From Nitrospira moscoviensis (lineage in GTDB: Bacteria > Nitrospirota > Nitrospiria > Nitrospirales > Nitrospiraceae), in NCBI RefSeq assembly GCF_001273775.1, contig NZ_CP011801.1, positions 4,070,001 to 4,134,000 of the forward strand: a DNA stretch of 64,000 nucleotides. Direction: 5' to 3'. Each line of letters starts with the position of its first letter. Position 1 is the first letter of the stretch. The notes under the pieces are model-generated. The model was not told the origin of the DNA and ran no database searches. It saw only the letters and a list, made by a program, of their open reading frames with translations. Positions 8,294 through 16,256 of this stretch are shown here, piece by piece. A program made the position numbers and the translations under genes.

Positions 8294-9253
8294 TCATGGC
8301 AGTCTGATGGAAAAGAGAACCGGTACAGGCGCCGCCCCGGACACCACCGCCGGCGGCGTCACCGGCGTGACGGGAAGCGGCCATCCCGGCACCGCATAGG
8401 CGCCGGAAGAGAACTGCCCGTCGACCGCGCCGACCACGGCGACCCGTTGGGATGGAGGAGCCGCGCCTGGCTCGGCGCCGGCGGAGGCGAAGTGATCCCG
8501 CGGCGATTCCGGCCGCGGCTGGTCGTCCAACGAGGTGGCGGCGATCGCGGTGGCGATCGGCCCGGGACCGGTCAAAGACGCTTCAATCCCGACCGGCATG
8601 CTCGGCGGGCTCCCCGGCAGGGCGATGGACGATTGGCCGGGAAGGACCAGCACGGTGGCGCCGCCGGACGTGAAGGTGATGTCGCCGTTCTGTCCGACGT
8701 TCGCGACACCGGTCGGCCCCTCCTCTTCCTCGGGAAAGTCCAGCGCCGGGGGAGGACCGGCCGCAGAGGCACGGGGCCGGCTTGGCGGCTTGTTCGGCGG
8801 TTCCTGTATCCACATGATGAAATACGTGCCCCGGACCGTGGCCACCGCGCTCCTTGAGTGGACTTCGAAGATCGAGTGCTCTCCGGCAATCGGCCGCGCC
8901 ACCAGCACGCGGGCGGTGCCCCTCGTCAGATGCGCCACAAACGCGCGGGTGTCACTGCCCGATCGGTAGGTCTGCTCGGTCATTTCCAAGCGGCTGCGTT
9001 CGCCGAGCGTAATGAGCGTGTCGTCCAGAAAGAGGACCTTGGCTTTGGAGCCGGCCTGCGTTTCGATCACGGCGAGCGGGCCGAGCCGATCATACGGCTT
9101 CACGGGCTGCGGCGCCGTCAACGAGGCCGGCTGCATCGTCACCGTGCCGTGAACGGCGACGAAGACCCCGACATCCGGTGCGTCGGCCGCCGACGCGATG
9201 CCCGCCGGCCCAATCCAACCGCAGACCACCAGGACGATGAGTCGGACGATCAT
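8294..9253 (-). CDS. Secreted FecR-domain protein
   Basis: A 319-aa protein with a cleavable signal peptide (MIVRLIVLVVCGWIGPAGIASA) and a FecR domain over about residues 28-150: V.G.V.......V.PYDRLGPL.VIETQAGSKAKVLFLDDTLITLGERSRL and FEVHSRSAVATVRGTYF are the typical double-strand motifs. The rest is Pro/Gly-rich and low-complexity. Stand-alone periplasmic FecR domains without an adjoining TonB receptor often accompany surface or outer-membrane proteins and are thought to bind peptide or polysaccharide; the role here is unknown. The stop and start are 13 nt and 35 nt from the two neighbours, so it is the middle gene of the operon. Confidence 0.8.
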   Translation of the reverse strand: MIVRLIVLVVCGWIGPAGIASAADAPDVGVFVAVHGTVTMQPASLTAPQPVKPYDRLGPLAVIETQAGSKAKVLFLDDTLITLGERSRLEMTEQTYRSGSDTRAFVAHLTRGTARVLVARPIAGEHSIFEVHSRSAVATVRGTYFIMWIQEPPNKPPSRPRASAAGPPPALDFPEEEEGPTGVANVGQNGDITFTSGGATVLVLPGQSSIALPGSPPSMPVGIEASLTGPGPIATAIAATSLDDQPRPESPRDHFASAGAEPGAAPPSQRVAVVGAVDGQFSSGAYAVPGWPLPVTPVTPPAVVSGAAPVPVLFSIRLP

Positions 9254-9266
9254 GGGTTTCCCTCCG

Positions 9267-10895
9267 TTAGAATCGTCCTCCGACGGTGAACGAAATCACA
9301 TGCCGCACGTAATTGAACGCCGCGATGTTGGCGTCGTCCCTCGTGTAGTGATATTGAAAGGCGATCCAGAGCCATGACCGCAGGTCGTGGACGGCCGTGC
9401 CGGTGAGGAGAAAGATATTGTCTTTCCGGACCGTCGTCCCGTCGGCCGAAAACGAGTTGGGATTGTCGTACCCCTGGCGGTAATAATCGAACGCCAGATC
9501 GAAGGTGGTGGCGGGCAGCGGCTGAAACCCGATCCCGGTCGACAATCGATGCCCGACGTACGACCAGTCGGCGCTGGTGGGCCGGCCGGGGACGGCCCGG
9601 TCGATGTCGCCTCCGCCCGTCCGGTTGGTGTCGAACGTATACCCGGCGCGTATGCGGCTCCGGCCCTCGGAGAAGACCCAATGCTGTATCGCGCCGACCA
9701 TATAATTGTTCGCATCACGCGTCGGATTGACCCCTCCCCGATCCAATGACCATTCCTTGAAGTCCTGGTTTTGGTAGCGCACCCAGGCCTGAGTGAAGGT
9801 GCGGTCGCTTTCCGGGTATGTCAGGACCGATTGCAGAGTATTGGCCAACAGATAGGAATCGCCCCCCACGGTCACGTAGTCCAGCAGATATTGCGCGCGG
9901 AGCTGCGCTGCGCCGAACCGTCGCTGGGCATAGATCGTCGGGGTATGATCCTGGACGTCAAAGTCGCTCAACCGGGCGTGGATGTTTTGGTAGAAGCCGT
10001 AGCCCGCACCCACCGTCCAGGTGTCGTCTTGGACAAACCGGTAGTCGGCACCGCCGTTCAGCACCGTGACGAAATCGTCCTTCCGGGAGATGGCGTTCCC
10101 CGGCGACGAGATCCCGCTCGGCTGCAGCACCACGTTCGAATCGTACTGTAGGCTGAGCGCCGCGCTGACGTCCCACCGTTTGGCCGGTGAGCCGAGCGTG
10201 GCCGGCAGCGCAGCCGGCGCCTGGCCGGACGCAGGCGGCTGGGCGGTCAGGGCGGCGGAGCGGAATTCCTCGGCCGCCTGCTCCAACTTGCCTTGCCCGT
10301 AGAACGACACCCCGCGCTGGTAGTGCGGATCCCCAGCCAATTCCCGGTCCAGCGCACCGGCGCGCTGAAACTTTTCCCCCGCCAGCTTGTATCGCCGGAG
10401 GGCCGCAGCGGCCAAACCTTGGTAGTAGAAGAGCAGCGGCTCGTCCGTGAGGCGGGCCTCGGCGGTCGAGAGGTTGGCCAAGGCGTCGGCGTAGCGGCCT
10501 TGGTGATAGAGCGCCATCCCCACGCCCATCCGCGCCCGGGGATCGTCTGGATAGAGCTTCAGCACCTGGCGAAAACGTTCTTCCGCCGTCTCGTATTGCT
10601 GCAACCGAATCAACGTCCGGCCGAGGTAGTAGCCGGCGGTCGGATCGCCGGGCCTCGCCCTCACGGCCTCGGTCAGCTCGCGGCGGGCCTCCTTGTCCTG
10701 GCGGCTGCTGTACAGGTACAGGCCTTTGGAAAGATGGAAATCGTAGTCCTGGTTGGGCTCGGTCCCGGCCCCGGCGGGCAACGGGAGGGCACCGACACAA
10801 AGCAGCATCGCCGCCCATACCTGCACACAGGCCCTTCGGACAATCGGCACGCTGGCTCCTTTTCCTTCCGGAACCCGACGGCGGAAGACCGCCAT
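9267..10895 (-). CDS. TPR protein with C-terminal outer-membrane beta-barrel
   Basis: A 542-aa exported protein. A signal sequence (around VQVWAAMLLCVGALPLPAGAG) is followed by about five tetratricopeptide repeats (residues ~45-210, e.g. AGYYLGRTLIRLQQYETAEERF). The last ~300 residues alternate polar and aromatic residues, as in an outer-membrane barrel, and the chain ends in Phe, the usual signal for BAM-dependent insertion. The architecture resembles surface lipoprotein assembly modifiers (DUF560-like) and TPR-barrel porins. As first gene of the operon with FecR and a repeat lipoprotein, it may anchor or export the lipoprotein; this is inferred. ATG 10895 has GGGGA six nt upstream and precedes the signal peptide. 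Confidence 0.78.
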   Translation of the reverse strand: MAVFRRRVPEGKGASVPIVRRACVQVWAAMLLCVGALPLPAGAGTEPNQDYDFHLSKGLYLYSSRQDKEARRELTEAVRARPGDPTAGYYLGRTLIRLQQYETAEERFRQVLKLYPDDPRARMGVGMALYHQGRYADALANLSTAEARLTDEPLLFYYQGLAAAALRRYKLAGEKFQRAGALDRELAGDPHYQRGVSFYGQGKLEQAAEEFRSAALTAQPPASGQAPAALPATLGSPAKRWDVSAALSLQYDSNVVLQPSGISSPGNAISRKDDFVTVLNGGADYRFVQDDTWTVGAGYGFYQNIHARLSDFDVQDHTPTIYAQRRFGAAQLRAQYLLDYVTVGGDSYLLANTLQSVLTYPESDRTFTQAWVRYQNQDFKEWSLDRGGVNPTRDANNYMVGAIQHWVFSEGRSRIRAGYTFDTNRTGGGDIDRAVPGRPTSADWSYVGHRLSTGIGFQPLPATTFDLAFDYYRQGYDNPNSFSADGTTVRKDNIFLLTGTAVHDLRSWLWIAFQYHYTRDDANIAAFNYVRHVISFTVGGRF

Positions 10896-11240
10896 CGGGT
10901 GTCCCCGAATCTCCCGGATCCTGGCTAGGGTTTTGACCAAGGCGGAGGTCCTAAGGTCAAGAATCAGACCGGCCCTCACTTATAGGACCGATCGTGATTA
11001 CGAGTACTTAAGGAAGAGGATGTCGCGTTACGGAGACAATCTGTCCTACAGACCCATTCCAGCGGACAGAATGTCCCCTGGCGCGAAGAAGGACGATGCG
11101 GCGTTCTAGGTCTTTCAGGCCGTTGACAAGCTTTCCGGCAGCGGGTTACAAACTTTGCAGTTTCAACAGCGGGGTCATTTCCGTCAACGACCTCATTTAC
11201 CCATAAAGGGCCGTGTTCTTATATTTAAGGAGGAGCCGAG
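10896..11240. promoter_or_regulatory. Divergent intergenic region with a peroxiredoxin promoter and a palindrome
   Basis: This 345-bp gap separates the minus-strand barrel gene from the plus-strand peroxiredoxin gene and I see no gene in it. TTGACA at 11123-11128 with TACAAA at 11147-11152 (18-nt spacer) is a fair promoter for the peroxiredoxin. A perfect short palindrome GGACA-GAA-TGTCC lies at 11064-11076 and a further CTGTCC at 11041-11046; these could be operator half-sites. AAGGAGG at 11227-11233 is a near-perfect Shine-Dalgarno sequence. Confidence 0.5.
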
Positions 11241-11711
11241 ATGAGCGACGTAGCCCCTGAGATCAAGCCCGGCGATACCGCGCCGGATTTTACGCTAAAG
11301 GATCAGGACCAGAAGGATGTGAAGTTGAGCGACTACCGCGGCAAGAAGAACGTGGTCCTCTGCTTCTATCCGCTGGACTGGAGCCCGGTATGCCAGGGCG
11401 AAAACAAATGCTTGACGGACGACTTCCCCAAATTTCAAGGGGCGAACGCCGAGGTGTTCGGCATCAGCTGCGACAGTTTCTTCTCGCACAAGGCTTGGGC
11501 GGACTCGCTGGACCTCAAGCACCGGCTGCTGGCCGACATGCATCGCACCGTCAGCAAGGCGTACGGTCTGTATTTCGAGCCGTTGAACTGCTCCAAGCGC
11601 GCGACGGTCATCGTGGATAAGAACGGAAAAGTCGCCTACGTGAAGGTGCAGGAGATCAAGGTGGCTCGCGAAGACAAGGAAATTCTGGAAGCCCTCGCGA
11701 AGCTGAACTAG
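11241..11711 (+). CDS. Peroxiredoxin (AhpC/TSA family, AhpE/BCP-like)
   Basis: A 156-aa thiol peroxidase. The N-terminal GDTAPDFTLKDQDQKDVKLSDYRGKKNVVLCFYP segment and the active-site motif PLDWSPVC (peroxidatic Cys; PxxxSxxC variant of PxxxTxxC) are clear, with the conserved Arg in LNCSKRATVIVDK. Additional cysteines (ENKC, GISCDS, LNCSK) could supply the resolving thiol. It would reduce H2O2 and alkyl hydroperoxides in the cytoplasm. A strong AAGGAGG ribosome site precedes the ATG. The next gene encodes a thioredoxin-like protein, a natural electron donor, 87 nt downstream. Confidence 0.92.
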   Translation: MSDVAPEIKPGDTAPDFTLKDQDQKDVKLSDYRGKKNVVLCFYPLDWSPVCQGENKCLTDDFPKFQGANAEVFGISCDSFFSHKAWADSLDLKHRLLADMHRTVSKAYGLYFEPLNCSKRATVIVDKNGKVAYVKVQEIKVAREDKEILEALAKLN

Positions 11712-11798
11712 CTCATGGACCGGGTCGGGAAGGCCGGGTAAATGTATGGTGCTCGGCCTTTCCCTACTCGTCACGCATCACCCGTCACTGGTCACTCT

Positions 11799-12128
11799 AT
11801 GAGCACCGTCCTCGACGTCAGCGACGCCAACTATAAGGAATTCACCGACAGCCCCGGAGCCGTCGTCGCCTACGGTCTCGCCACATGCGAGCCCTGCAAA
11901 CAGTACGATCCAATCCTGGAGGCCACCGCCGCGAAATTCCCTTCGATCAAAGTGGGCAAGGCCAAGATGCACGTTCCCGGCCGCTGCCGGGAGATCAAAA
12001 AGACCCATACATTCGAGACTTATCCGACCACCCATTTCTTCGCCCATGGCAAGCTGCTCCTGACCCGCGAGGGGGTCGTGGAGCCGGCTGAGCTCGCCGC
12101 GCTGGTGTCCGACCACTTGCTCAAATAG
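11799..12128 (+). CDS. Thioredoxin-like protein with CEPC motif
   Basis: A 109-aa thioredoxin-fold protein with the redox motif CEPC (GLATCEPCKQYDPILE, residues ~26-40) and the cis-proline context YPTTHFFAHGK. The motif is that of disulfide reductase-like thioredoxins. It has no signal peptide, so it should act in the cytoplasm, plausibly reducing the adjacent peroxiredoxin (inference from position). The ATG at 11799 has no Shine-Dalgarno sequence. Instead a GTCACTGGTCAC-type repeat (11769-11797) abuts it, the same motif that overlaps another start near 16847. Confidence 0.8.
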   Translation: MSTVLDVSDANYKEFTDSPGAVVAYGLATCEPCKQYDPILEATAAKFPSIKVGKAKMHVPGRCREIKKTHTFETYPTTHFFAHGKLLLTREGVVEPAELAALVSDHLLK

Positions 12129-12244
12129 ACCGTCGCCTCCCACATCGATTGCCTTCCTTTCAGAATCGTCGATCTCCTTGACTCACCGCCGACCTATAGT
12201 ACCCTCGTGGGAAGCATAGGCCGCCGGGCAGCGGCCGCTATCCG

Positions 12245-13783
12245 ATGAGCGACGAGGCAGAGCGCATGGCGTCCGGGTCCCGGCCGACAGACCTTCCGCA
12301 ATACGACGCCCGCGTCCTGCTCAACTCCCAGCCGGTCATCGTCTCCGTCATCGATCCCGCCACCCACCGCGTGCAGTTTCAAAATGACACCGGCATCAAA
12401 AAATTCGGAGACATCTCGGGCGCCGCTTGCTACGACAAGATTGCCGGCTGTGCGGCGCCCTGCGATTTTTGCCGGATGCCGGAAGCCCTCGCGTCCAACG
12501 ACGTCGTGTCCAACGAAGTCGCGCTGCCGGGAGACAAACATCTGCTGGTCCATTGGTCGAAAGCCTCCACCTCGGACGGGGCGCAGCATGTCATCGAAAC
12601 GATCGTGGATGTCACCGAGCAGAAGCGGACCGCCCAGGCGCTGCATCAATCACAAAAAATGGAAGCCGTCGGCCGATTGGCCGGGGGAATCGCGCACGAT
12701 TTCAACAATCTGATGATGGTGGTGATGGGCCATGCCCACCGGCTGTTGCAGCAGATGGCGAACCACCCGGCCCGTCCGGAGCTGGACATGATCAGCCAGG
12801 CCGGAATGCGGGCCGCCGCCCTGACGAAAAAACTGCTCACGTTCAGCCGGCGCCAGGTGTTCGAGCCCAAGGAACTGCCCGTCACGCAGGTGATCCGCGA
12901 CATGGAGGATATTCTGCAGCGGCTCATCGGCGAGCAGATTCAAATGGTGACCGTGCTCCACCCCCGCACCGGCCATGTGATGGCCGACCCGGTGCAATTG
13001 GAGCAAGTCATCATGAATCTCGTGCTGAACGCGCGCGACGCCATGCCCGACGGAGGGCTGGTGAACATCGAAACGGACAATGTCGATCTCGACGAGTCCT
13101 TCACCAGGACGCATCCGGGGTCGGTCGCAGGTCCCTACGTCAAAATCGTGGTGCAGGACGGCGGCTGCGGGATGGATGCCGCGACCCTGGCCCATATCTT
13201 CGAGCCGTTCTTTACGACCAAGGAGGCGGGCAAAGGCACGGGACTGGGGCTGGCCACCGTGTACGGCATCGTCAAGCAAAGCCGCGGCTACATCGACGTG
13301 GTCAGCGCGCCGGGCCGCGGATCCCGCTTCACCGTCTACCTGCCCCGCGTCGGCCAACCGATCGCCGCTCCGGAAGTCGTCCAACCCGAGACGACCGCCG
13401 CCCCCCCGCCCAGCACCATTCTCGTCGTCGAAGACGATGAGAGCATCCGGACGCTCATCGCGACCATCCTGCAAGACCACGGCTACCTCGTCCAAGCGGC
13501 CCGGGACGGCCAAGAAGCGCTCCAATGCCTGCAACGGCTGAAAGGCACTTGCCCGCTCGTCATCACCGACGTCATCATGCCGCGGATGAAAAGCGCCGAC
13601 CTAGTGGAGGGAGTCAAAGCGCTGCAACCGGCAGCCCGGGTGCTCTACATGTCCGGCTATGCGGGCGACACGCTGCACGCCAACGGCCTTGCCGACGATA
13701 TGCCGTTTCTCCAAAAGCCGTTTTTGCCCACGACGCTCATTGAAAAGGTCCGGGAGCTCCTCCACGCTTCACCGGCTCATTAA
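12245..13783 (+). CDS. Hybrid sensor histidine kinase with Cys-rich PAS domain and receiver
   Basis: A 512-aa cytoplasmic hybrid kinase. Residues ~25-125 form a PAS-like domain with a CYxxxxGCxxPCxxC cluster (C62, C69, C73, C76), which could bind a metal or Fe-S centre. HisKA has H151 in GGIAHDFNNL. The HATPase domain has NLVLNARDAMP, DGGCGM and GTGLGLATVYGI. A C-terminal receiver (residues ~391-512) has phospho-acceptor D442 in VITDVIMPRM and Lys in FLQKPF. There is no transmembrane segment, so the signal is internal, perhaps redox or metal. No response regulator with an output domain lies next to it. Confidence 0.88.
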   Translation: MSDEAERMASGSRPTDLPQYDARVLLNSQPVIVSVIDPATHRVQFQNDTGIKKFGDISGAACYDKIAGCAAPCDFCRMPEALASNDVVSNEVALPGDKHLLVHWSKASTSDGAQHVIETIVDVTEQKRTAQALHQSQKMEAVGRLAGGIAHDFNNLMMVVMGHAHRLLQQMANHPARPELDMISQAGMRAAALTKKLLTFSRRQVFEPKELPVTQVIRDMEDILQRLIGEQIQMVTVLHPRTGHVMADPVQLEQVIMNLVLNARDAMPDGGLVNIETDNVDLDESFTRTHPGSVAGPYVKIVVQDGGCGMDAATLAHIFEPFFTTKEAGKGTGLGLATVYGIVKQSRGYIDVVSAPGRGSRFTVYLPRVGQPIAAPEVVQPETTAAPPPSTILVVEDDESIRTLIATILQDHGYLVQAARDGQEALQCLQRLKGTCPLVITDVIMPRMKSADLVEGVKALQPAARVLYMSGYAGDTLHANGLADDMPFLQKPFLPTTLIEKVRELLHASPAH

Positions 13784-13822
13784 GGTCCGATCCCTTCAAC
13801 GCTCCTAACTTTGCGGCCTTGA

Positions 13823-13848
13823 AAGGACACTCCTACGTAAGTGTTCTT
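13823..13848 (+). terminator. Imperfect hairpin after the hybrid kinase
   Basis: AAGGACACT at 13823-13831 pairs with AGTGTTCTT at 13840-13848 (eight of nine positions) over an 8-nt loop, 40 nt after the kinase stop. No long T-run follows, so it may be a weak terminator. Confidence 0.35.
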
Positions 13849-13896
13849 GTGGCTTCGCATATCGTGGCGTAGAATGAATCCGTCAAATTCATCAAG

Positions 13897-14220
13897 ATGC
13901 CACTAATGCCCCCATCAGAGTCCGAGGAACTCGACCTCCTGAAACGCTTGGCCGCCAAGTATGTCTGGTGGAAACACCCGAACGAGGCCGTCCGGTACCC
14001 GCAACGGGTCATGGCGCAGGTCATGACGATCGGCGAATACGAGGATATTCAGCAGTTAGTCAAAGTCGCGGGGAACGAACGGCTCAAAGACGTACTGAGG
14101 CAGGCCGAAATCGGCCAGTTTTCCGAACAGGCCTGGGCCTATTGGCACTATCGGCTCGGGCTGGCTGCGTTCGACTCCGTGCCTCCCCTTCCATCCGAAA
14201 GATTTCCGGCGCCACGATGA
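13897..14220 (+). CDS. DUF6922-like protein, probable antitoxin of an AbiEii-like pair
   Basis: A 107-aa protein with the pattern of DUF6922: a Trp-containing N-terminal segment (AAKYVWWKHP), RVMAQVMTIGEYEDIQQLVKVAGNERLKDVL, and a C-terminal W.Y...LGL. Such proteins sit directly upstream of nucleotidyltransferase genes of the AbiEii/AbiGii type. Here the stop overlaps the next gene's ATG by 4 nt (14217-14220), so translation is coupled. An antitoxin role is inferred from the arrangement. The family match is from memory of the pattern. Confidence 0.6.
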   Translation: MPLMPPSESEELDLLKRLAAKYVWWKHPNEAVRYPQRVMAQVMTIGEYEDIQQLVKVAGNERLKDVLRQAEIGQFSEQAWAYWHYRLGLAAFDSVPPLPSERFPAPR

Positions 14221-14894
14221 TCCATCCCCGTTTGAATGTCCTACCGCCGGCCCAGCGCAGCCTGTGGCCGATGCTTCGCAACACGCAGATGCTTGGGTTT
14301 GTGCTGTACGGCGGCACTGCCGTCGCACTCCGTTGTGGGCATCGCGCCTCCGTTGACTTCGATTTTTTCTCCGATCGACCGTTGAACAGAGAGGCCCTGC
14401 AGCAAGCCCTTCCATTTCTTCGTAATACCTCAATCATCCAAGAAGAGCCGCAAACATTGAGCATGCTGGTAGGCGATAGCGCCGGCGATCGAATCAAACT
14501 CTCGTTCTTTGGAGCGATGACCTATGGGCGGGTGGGCCAACCCGATTATACAGACGATGGCGTCATTCAAATCGCCTCCCTCGACGATCTCATGGCGACG
14601 AAACTGAAAGTCATGCTGCAACGCATCGAGTCCAAGGATTATCGGGATGTCGCCGCCATGCTGGGAGCCGGCGCGAGCCTTGCCAGAGGACTCGCTGCAG
14701 CCCAAGTGCTCTATGGCCCCGCATTCCAACCACGTGCCAGTTTGCAAGCACTCGTGTACTTCCAGGGCGGGGATCTGCAGAGCCTCAGCCAGCAGGACAA
14801 ACAGACGCTCATCGCAGCCGTCACCAATGTCAACGACTTGCCTGTCCTCCAGTCCGTCGCGCCAACACTCGGTCTCCCACCCTATTCCAGCTAA
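14217..14894 (+). CDS. AbiEii/AbiGii-type nucleotidyltransferase (toxin)
   Basis: A 225-aa protein of the nucleotidyl transferase AbiEii/AbiGii toxin family. The core YGGTAVALR...SVDFDFFSDR carries the GG(S/T) and DxD metal-binding motifs of the polymerase-beta nucleotidyltransferase fold, and IASLDDLMATKLKVMLQRIESKDYRDVAAML is the characteristic C-terminal helix pair. In AbiE systems the toxin blocks growth by nucleotidylating a target (tRNA for related MenT toxins) after phage infection. It overlaps its presumed antitoxin by ATGA. No phage or mobile genes adjoin this pair. Confidence 0.8.
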   Translation: MIHPRLNVLPPAQRSLWPMLRNTQMLGFVLYGGTAVALRCGHRASVDFDFFSDRPLNREALQQALPFLRNTSIIQEEPQTLSMLVGDSAGDRIKLSFFGAMTYGRVGQPDYTDDGVIQIASLDDLMATKLKVMLQRIESKDYRDVAAMLGAGASLARGLAAAQVLYGPAFQPRASLQALVYFQGGDLQSLSQQDKQTLIAAVTNVNDLPVLQSVAPTLGLPPYSS

Positions 14895-15002
14895 ACCGGT
14901 TGTATGACATCAGCCGGCCTGCGTCGCTGGCGCTCTCTTCCTGGGGAATGACAACACGGGTCAGGGACCGGGAGTGCACGCAGAGGGCCACAGCTACTGG
15001 CC

Positions 15003-15470
15003 TTAGCGTGCCTTCGAGCAGTGTTCGTGGAAGATCACCCAATGAGCCGCGTCTTTCCTGAGCAGACTGGTGCACTTGCCGCGATCCTGGCCTTCGAGCT
15101 CGCCGTTGCGTACAGCTTGGAAGAGATAGTCGTAGGCGGCCCACGCGAATGAGCCGGAGAGAGTGATCTTAAGATTCGACACGGCCCCGATGAAGCGAAG
15201 GCCGCTTCCTCGTTGTAGCTCCGCCTCGTACTCGCCGAGCCATTTCCTGATCGCTTCCTTGTCTTCAGCCTGGCCGTCCTGAATGCCCTCGTAATCCTCC
15301 GCGTAGAGACCCAATACCGCCTGTTGATCTCTCGTGTCCGAAAAAGTCGCGGCGGCCTGAGCGGCTGCCCGGATGGTCTGTTCGATGGCGTCCGTGTCCG
15401 AGCCGGCCAAAGCGCCGGCGCTCGAAGTGAGACCGACCACAAGAAAGAACGAGCTGAGATGGCGGATCAT
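15003..15470 (-). CDS. Secreted SnoaL/NTF2-like protein (DUF4440 type)
   Basis: A 155-aa protein with a signal peptide (MIRHLSSFFLVVGLTSSAGALAG) followed by an NTF2-like fold: an alpha-helical start (DAIEQTIRAAAQAAATFSDTRDQQAVLGLYAEDYEGIQDG), a middle LRFIGAVSNLKITLSGSFAWAAYDY and a C-terminal strand with HWVIFHEH. The family includes small hydrolase- or isomerase-like and binding proteins; the substrate cannot be inferred. It follows the PTPS gene by 14 nt on the same strand and is probably cotranscribed. Confidence 0.7.
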   Translation of the reverse strand: MIRHLSSFFLVVGLTSSAGALAGSDTDAIEQTIRAAAQAAATFSDTRDQQAVLGLYAEDYEGIQDGQAEDKEAIRKWLGEYEAELQRGSGLRFIGAVSNLKITLSGSFAWAAYDYLFQAVRNGELEGQDRGKCTSLLRKDAAHWVIFHEHCSKAR

Positions 15471-15484
15471 AGTGCGCCGAGGAA

Positions 15485-16237
15485 CTAGCCGGCGTAATCG
15501 ACGGACACGTCGCGTGACTGGACCAGGCGGATATTGGTGAGACGGCCTGGCGCAATCCGGGAAACGAGCCGTTGCCAGATGTCCTGCGCCAGATGATCGC
15601 CGGTCGCACCGGGCTTCCGGAGAACGTGAGAAAGGTCCTGCCCGTCGAAGACCGTGACCACCCGTTCATCGACCAGGCGGTCCAGCGCCGCGATGTCGGT
15701 GACCATGCCGGTGACCGGATCGATCGGCCCGTGGACGGTCACGAAACAATCCCAATCCCGGCCTGCCTTCCCATCCTGCACGGCGTTGAACGAGTACCGC
15801 CGGGTGACGCTCGCCACGTCGAGGCCGCCGGCCGCCGTCACTTCCGCGTAGAGATCTTCATCCTCGCAGAGGCGGACGGTGTGCAGCATCCCGATATCTT
15901 TGTGCGGGGCGAGCTTGGTCCACAACAAACGCGCGATGTTTTCCGACGTGGGAATGCGGTCTTTGAAGTAGGGCATGTCCAGGTTGAAGTTCTTATGATC
16001 GAACTCCTCGATCATGCCGAGGAGCACCCGCTTCAGATCGAACAGGTTGATGACCATGCCGGTCTTGGGGTCGACCTCGCCGGAGACGGTGACTTCCAGC
16101 AGATAATTGTGCCCGTGGGCCGGCGGGTTGTAACAAAGGCCGAACACGGCGCGGTTCTTCGCCTCGTCCCATTCCGGTTTGAAGTACCGGTGGGCCGCGG
16201 CGAATTCGATGCGCTTGGTCAGTAAAACGACGGACAT
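15485..16237 (-). CDS. Two-domain 6-pyruvoyl-tetrahydropterin synthase family protein
   Basis: A 250-aa protein with two PTPS units. The N-terminal unit has zinc ligands in EFAAAHRYF and HGHNY and the Cys of VFGLCYNPPAHGHNY with the eukaryote-like Cys-x5-HGH spacing, rather than the shorter spacing typical of QueD. The second unit (from about residue 140, RRYSFNAVQDGK...DCFVTVHGPIDPVTGMVTDIAALDRLVDE) repeats the fold but lacks the HGH zinc pair, so it looks structural or degenerate. PTPS converts 7,8-dihydroneopterin triphosphate to 6-pyruvoyltetrahydropterin (tetrahydrobiopterin route), while QueD homologues make the queuosine precursor; the Cys spacing favours the former. The ATG has no strong ribosome site. 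Confidence 0.82.
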   Translation of the reverse strand: MSVVLLTKRIEFAAAHRYFKPEWDEAKNRAVFGLCYNPPAHGHNYLLEVTVSGEVDPKTGMVINLFDLKRVLLGMIEEFDHKNFNLDMPYFKDRIPTSENIARLLWTKLAPHKDIGMLHTVRLCEDEDLYAEVTAAGGLDVASVTRRYSFNAVQDGKAGRDWDCFVTVHGPIDPVTGMVTDIAALDRLVDERVVTVFDGQDLSHVLRKPGATGDHLAQDIWQRLVSRIAPGRLTNIRLVQSRDVSVDYAG

Positions 16238-16256
16238 ACTGTTGGATGGTGAACGT

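Noticed and set aside
15485..16237. Assignment as plain QueD
   Set aside because: The Cys-to-HGH spacing follows the eukaryotic-type pterin synthase, the protein is twice QueD length, and no queuosine genes adjoin it.
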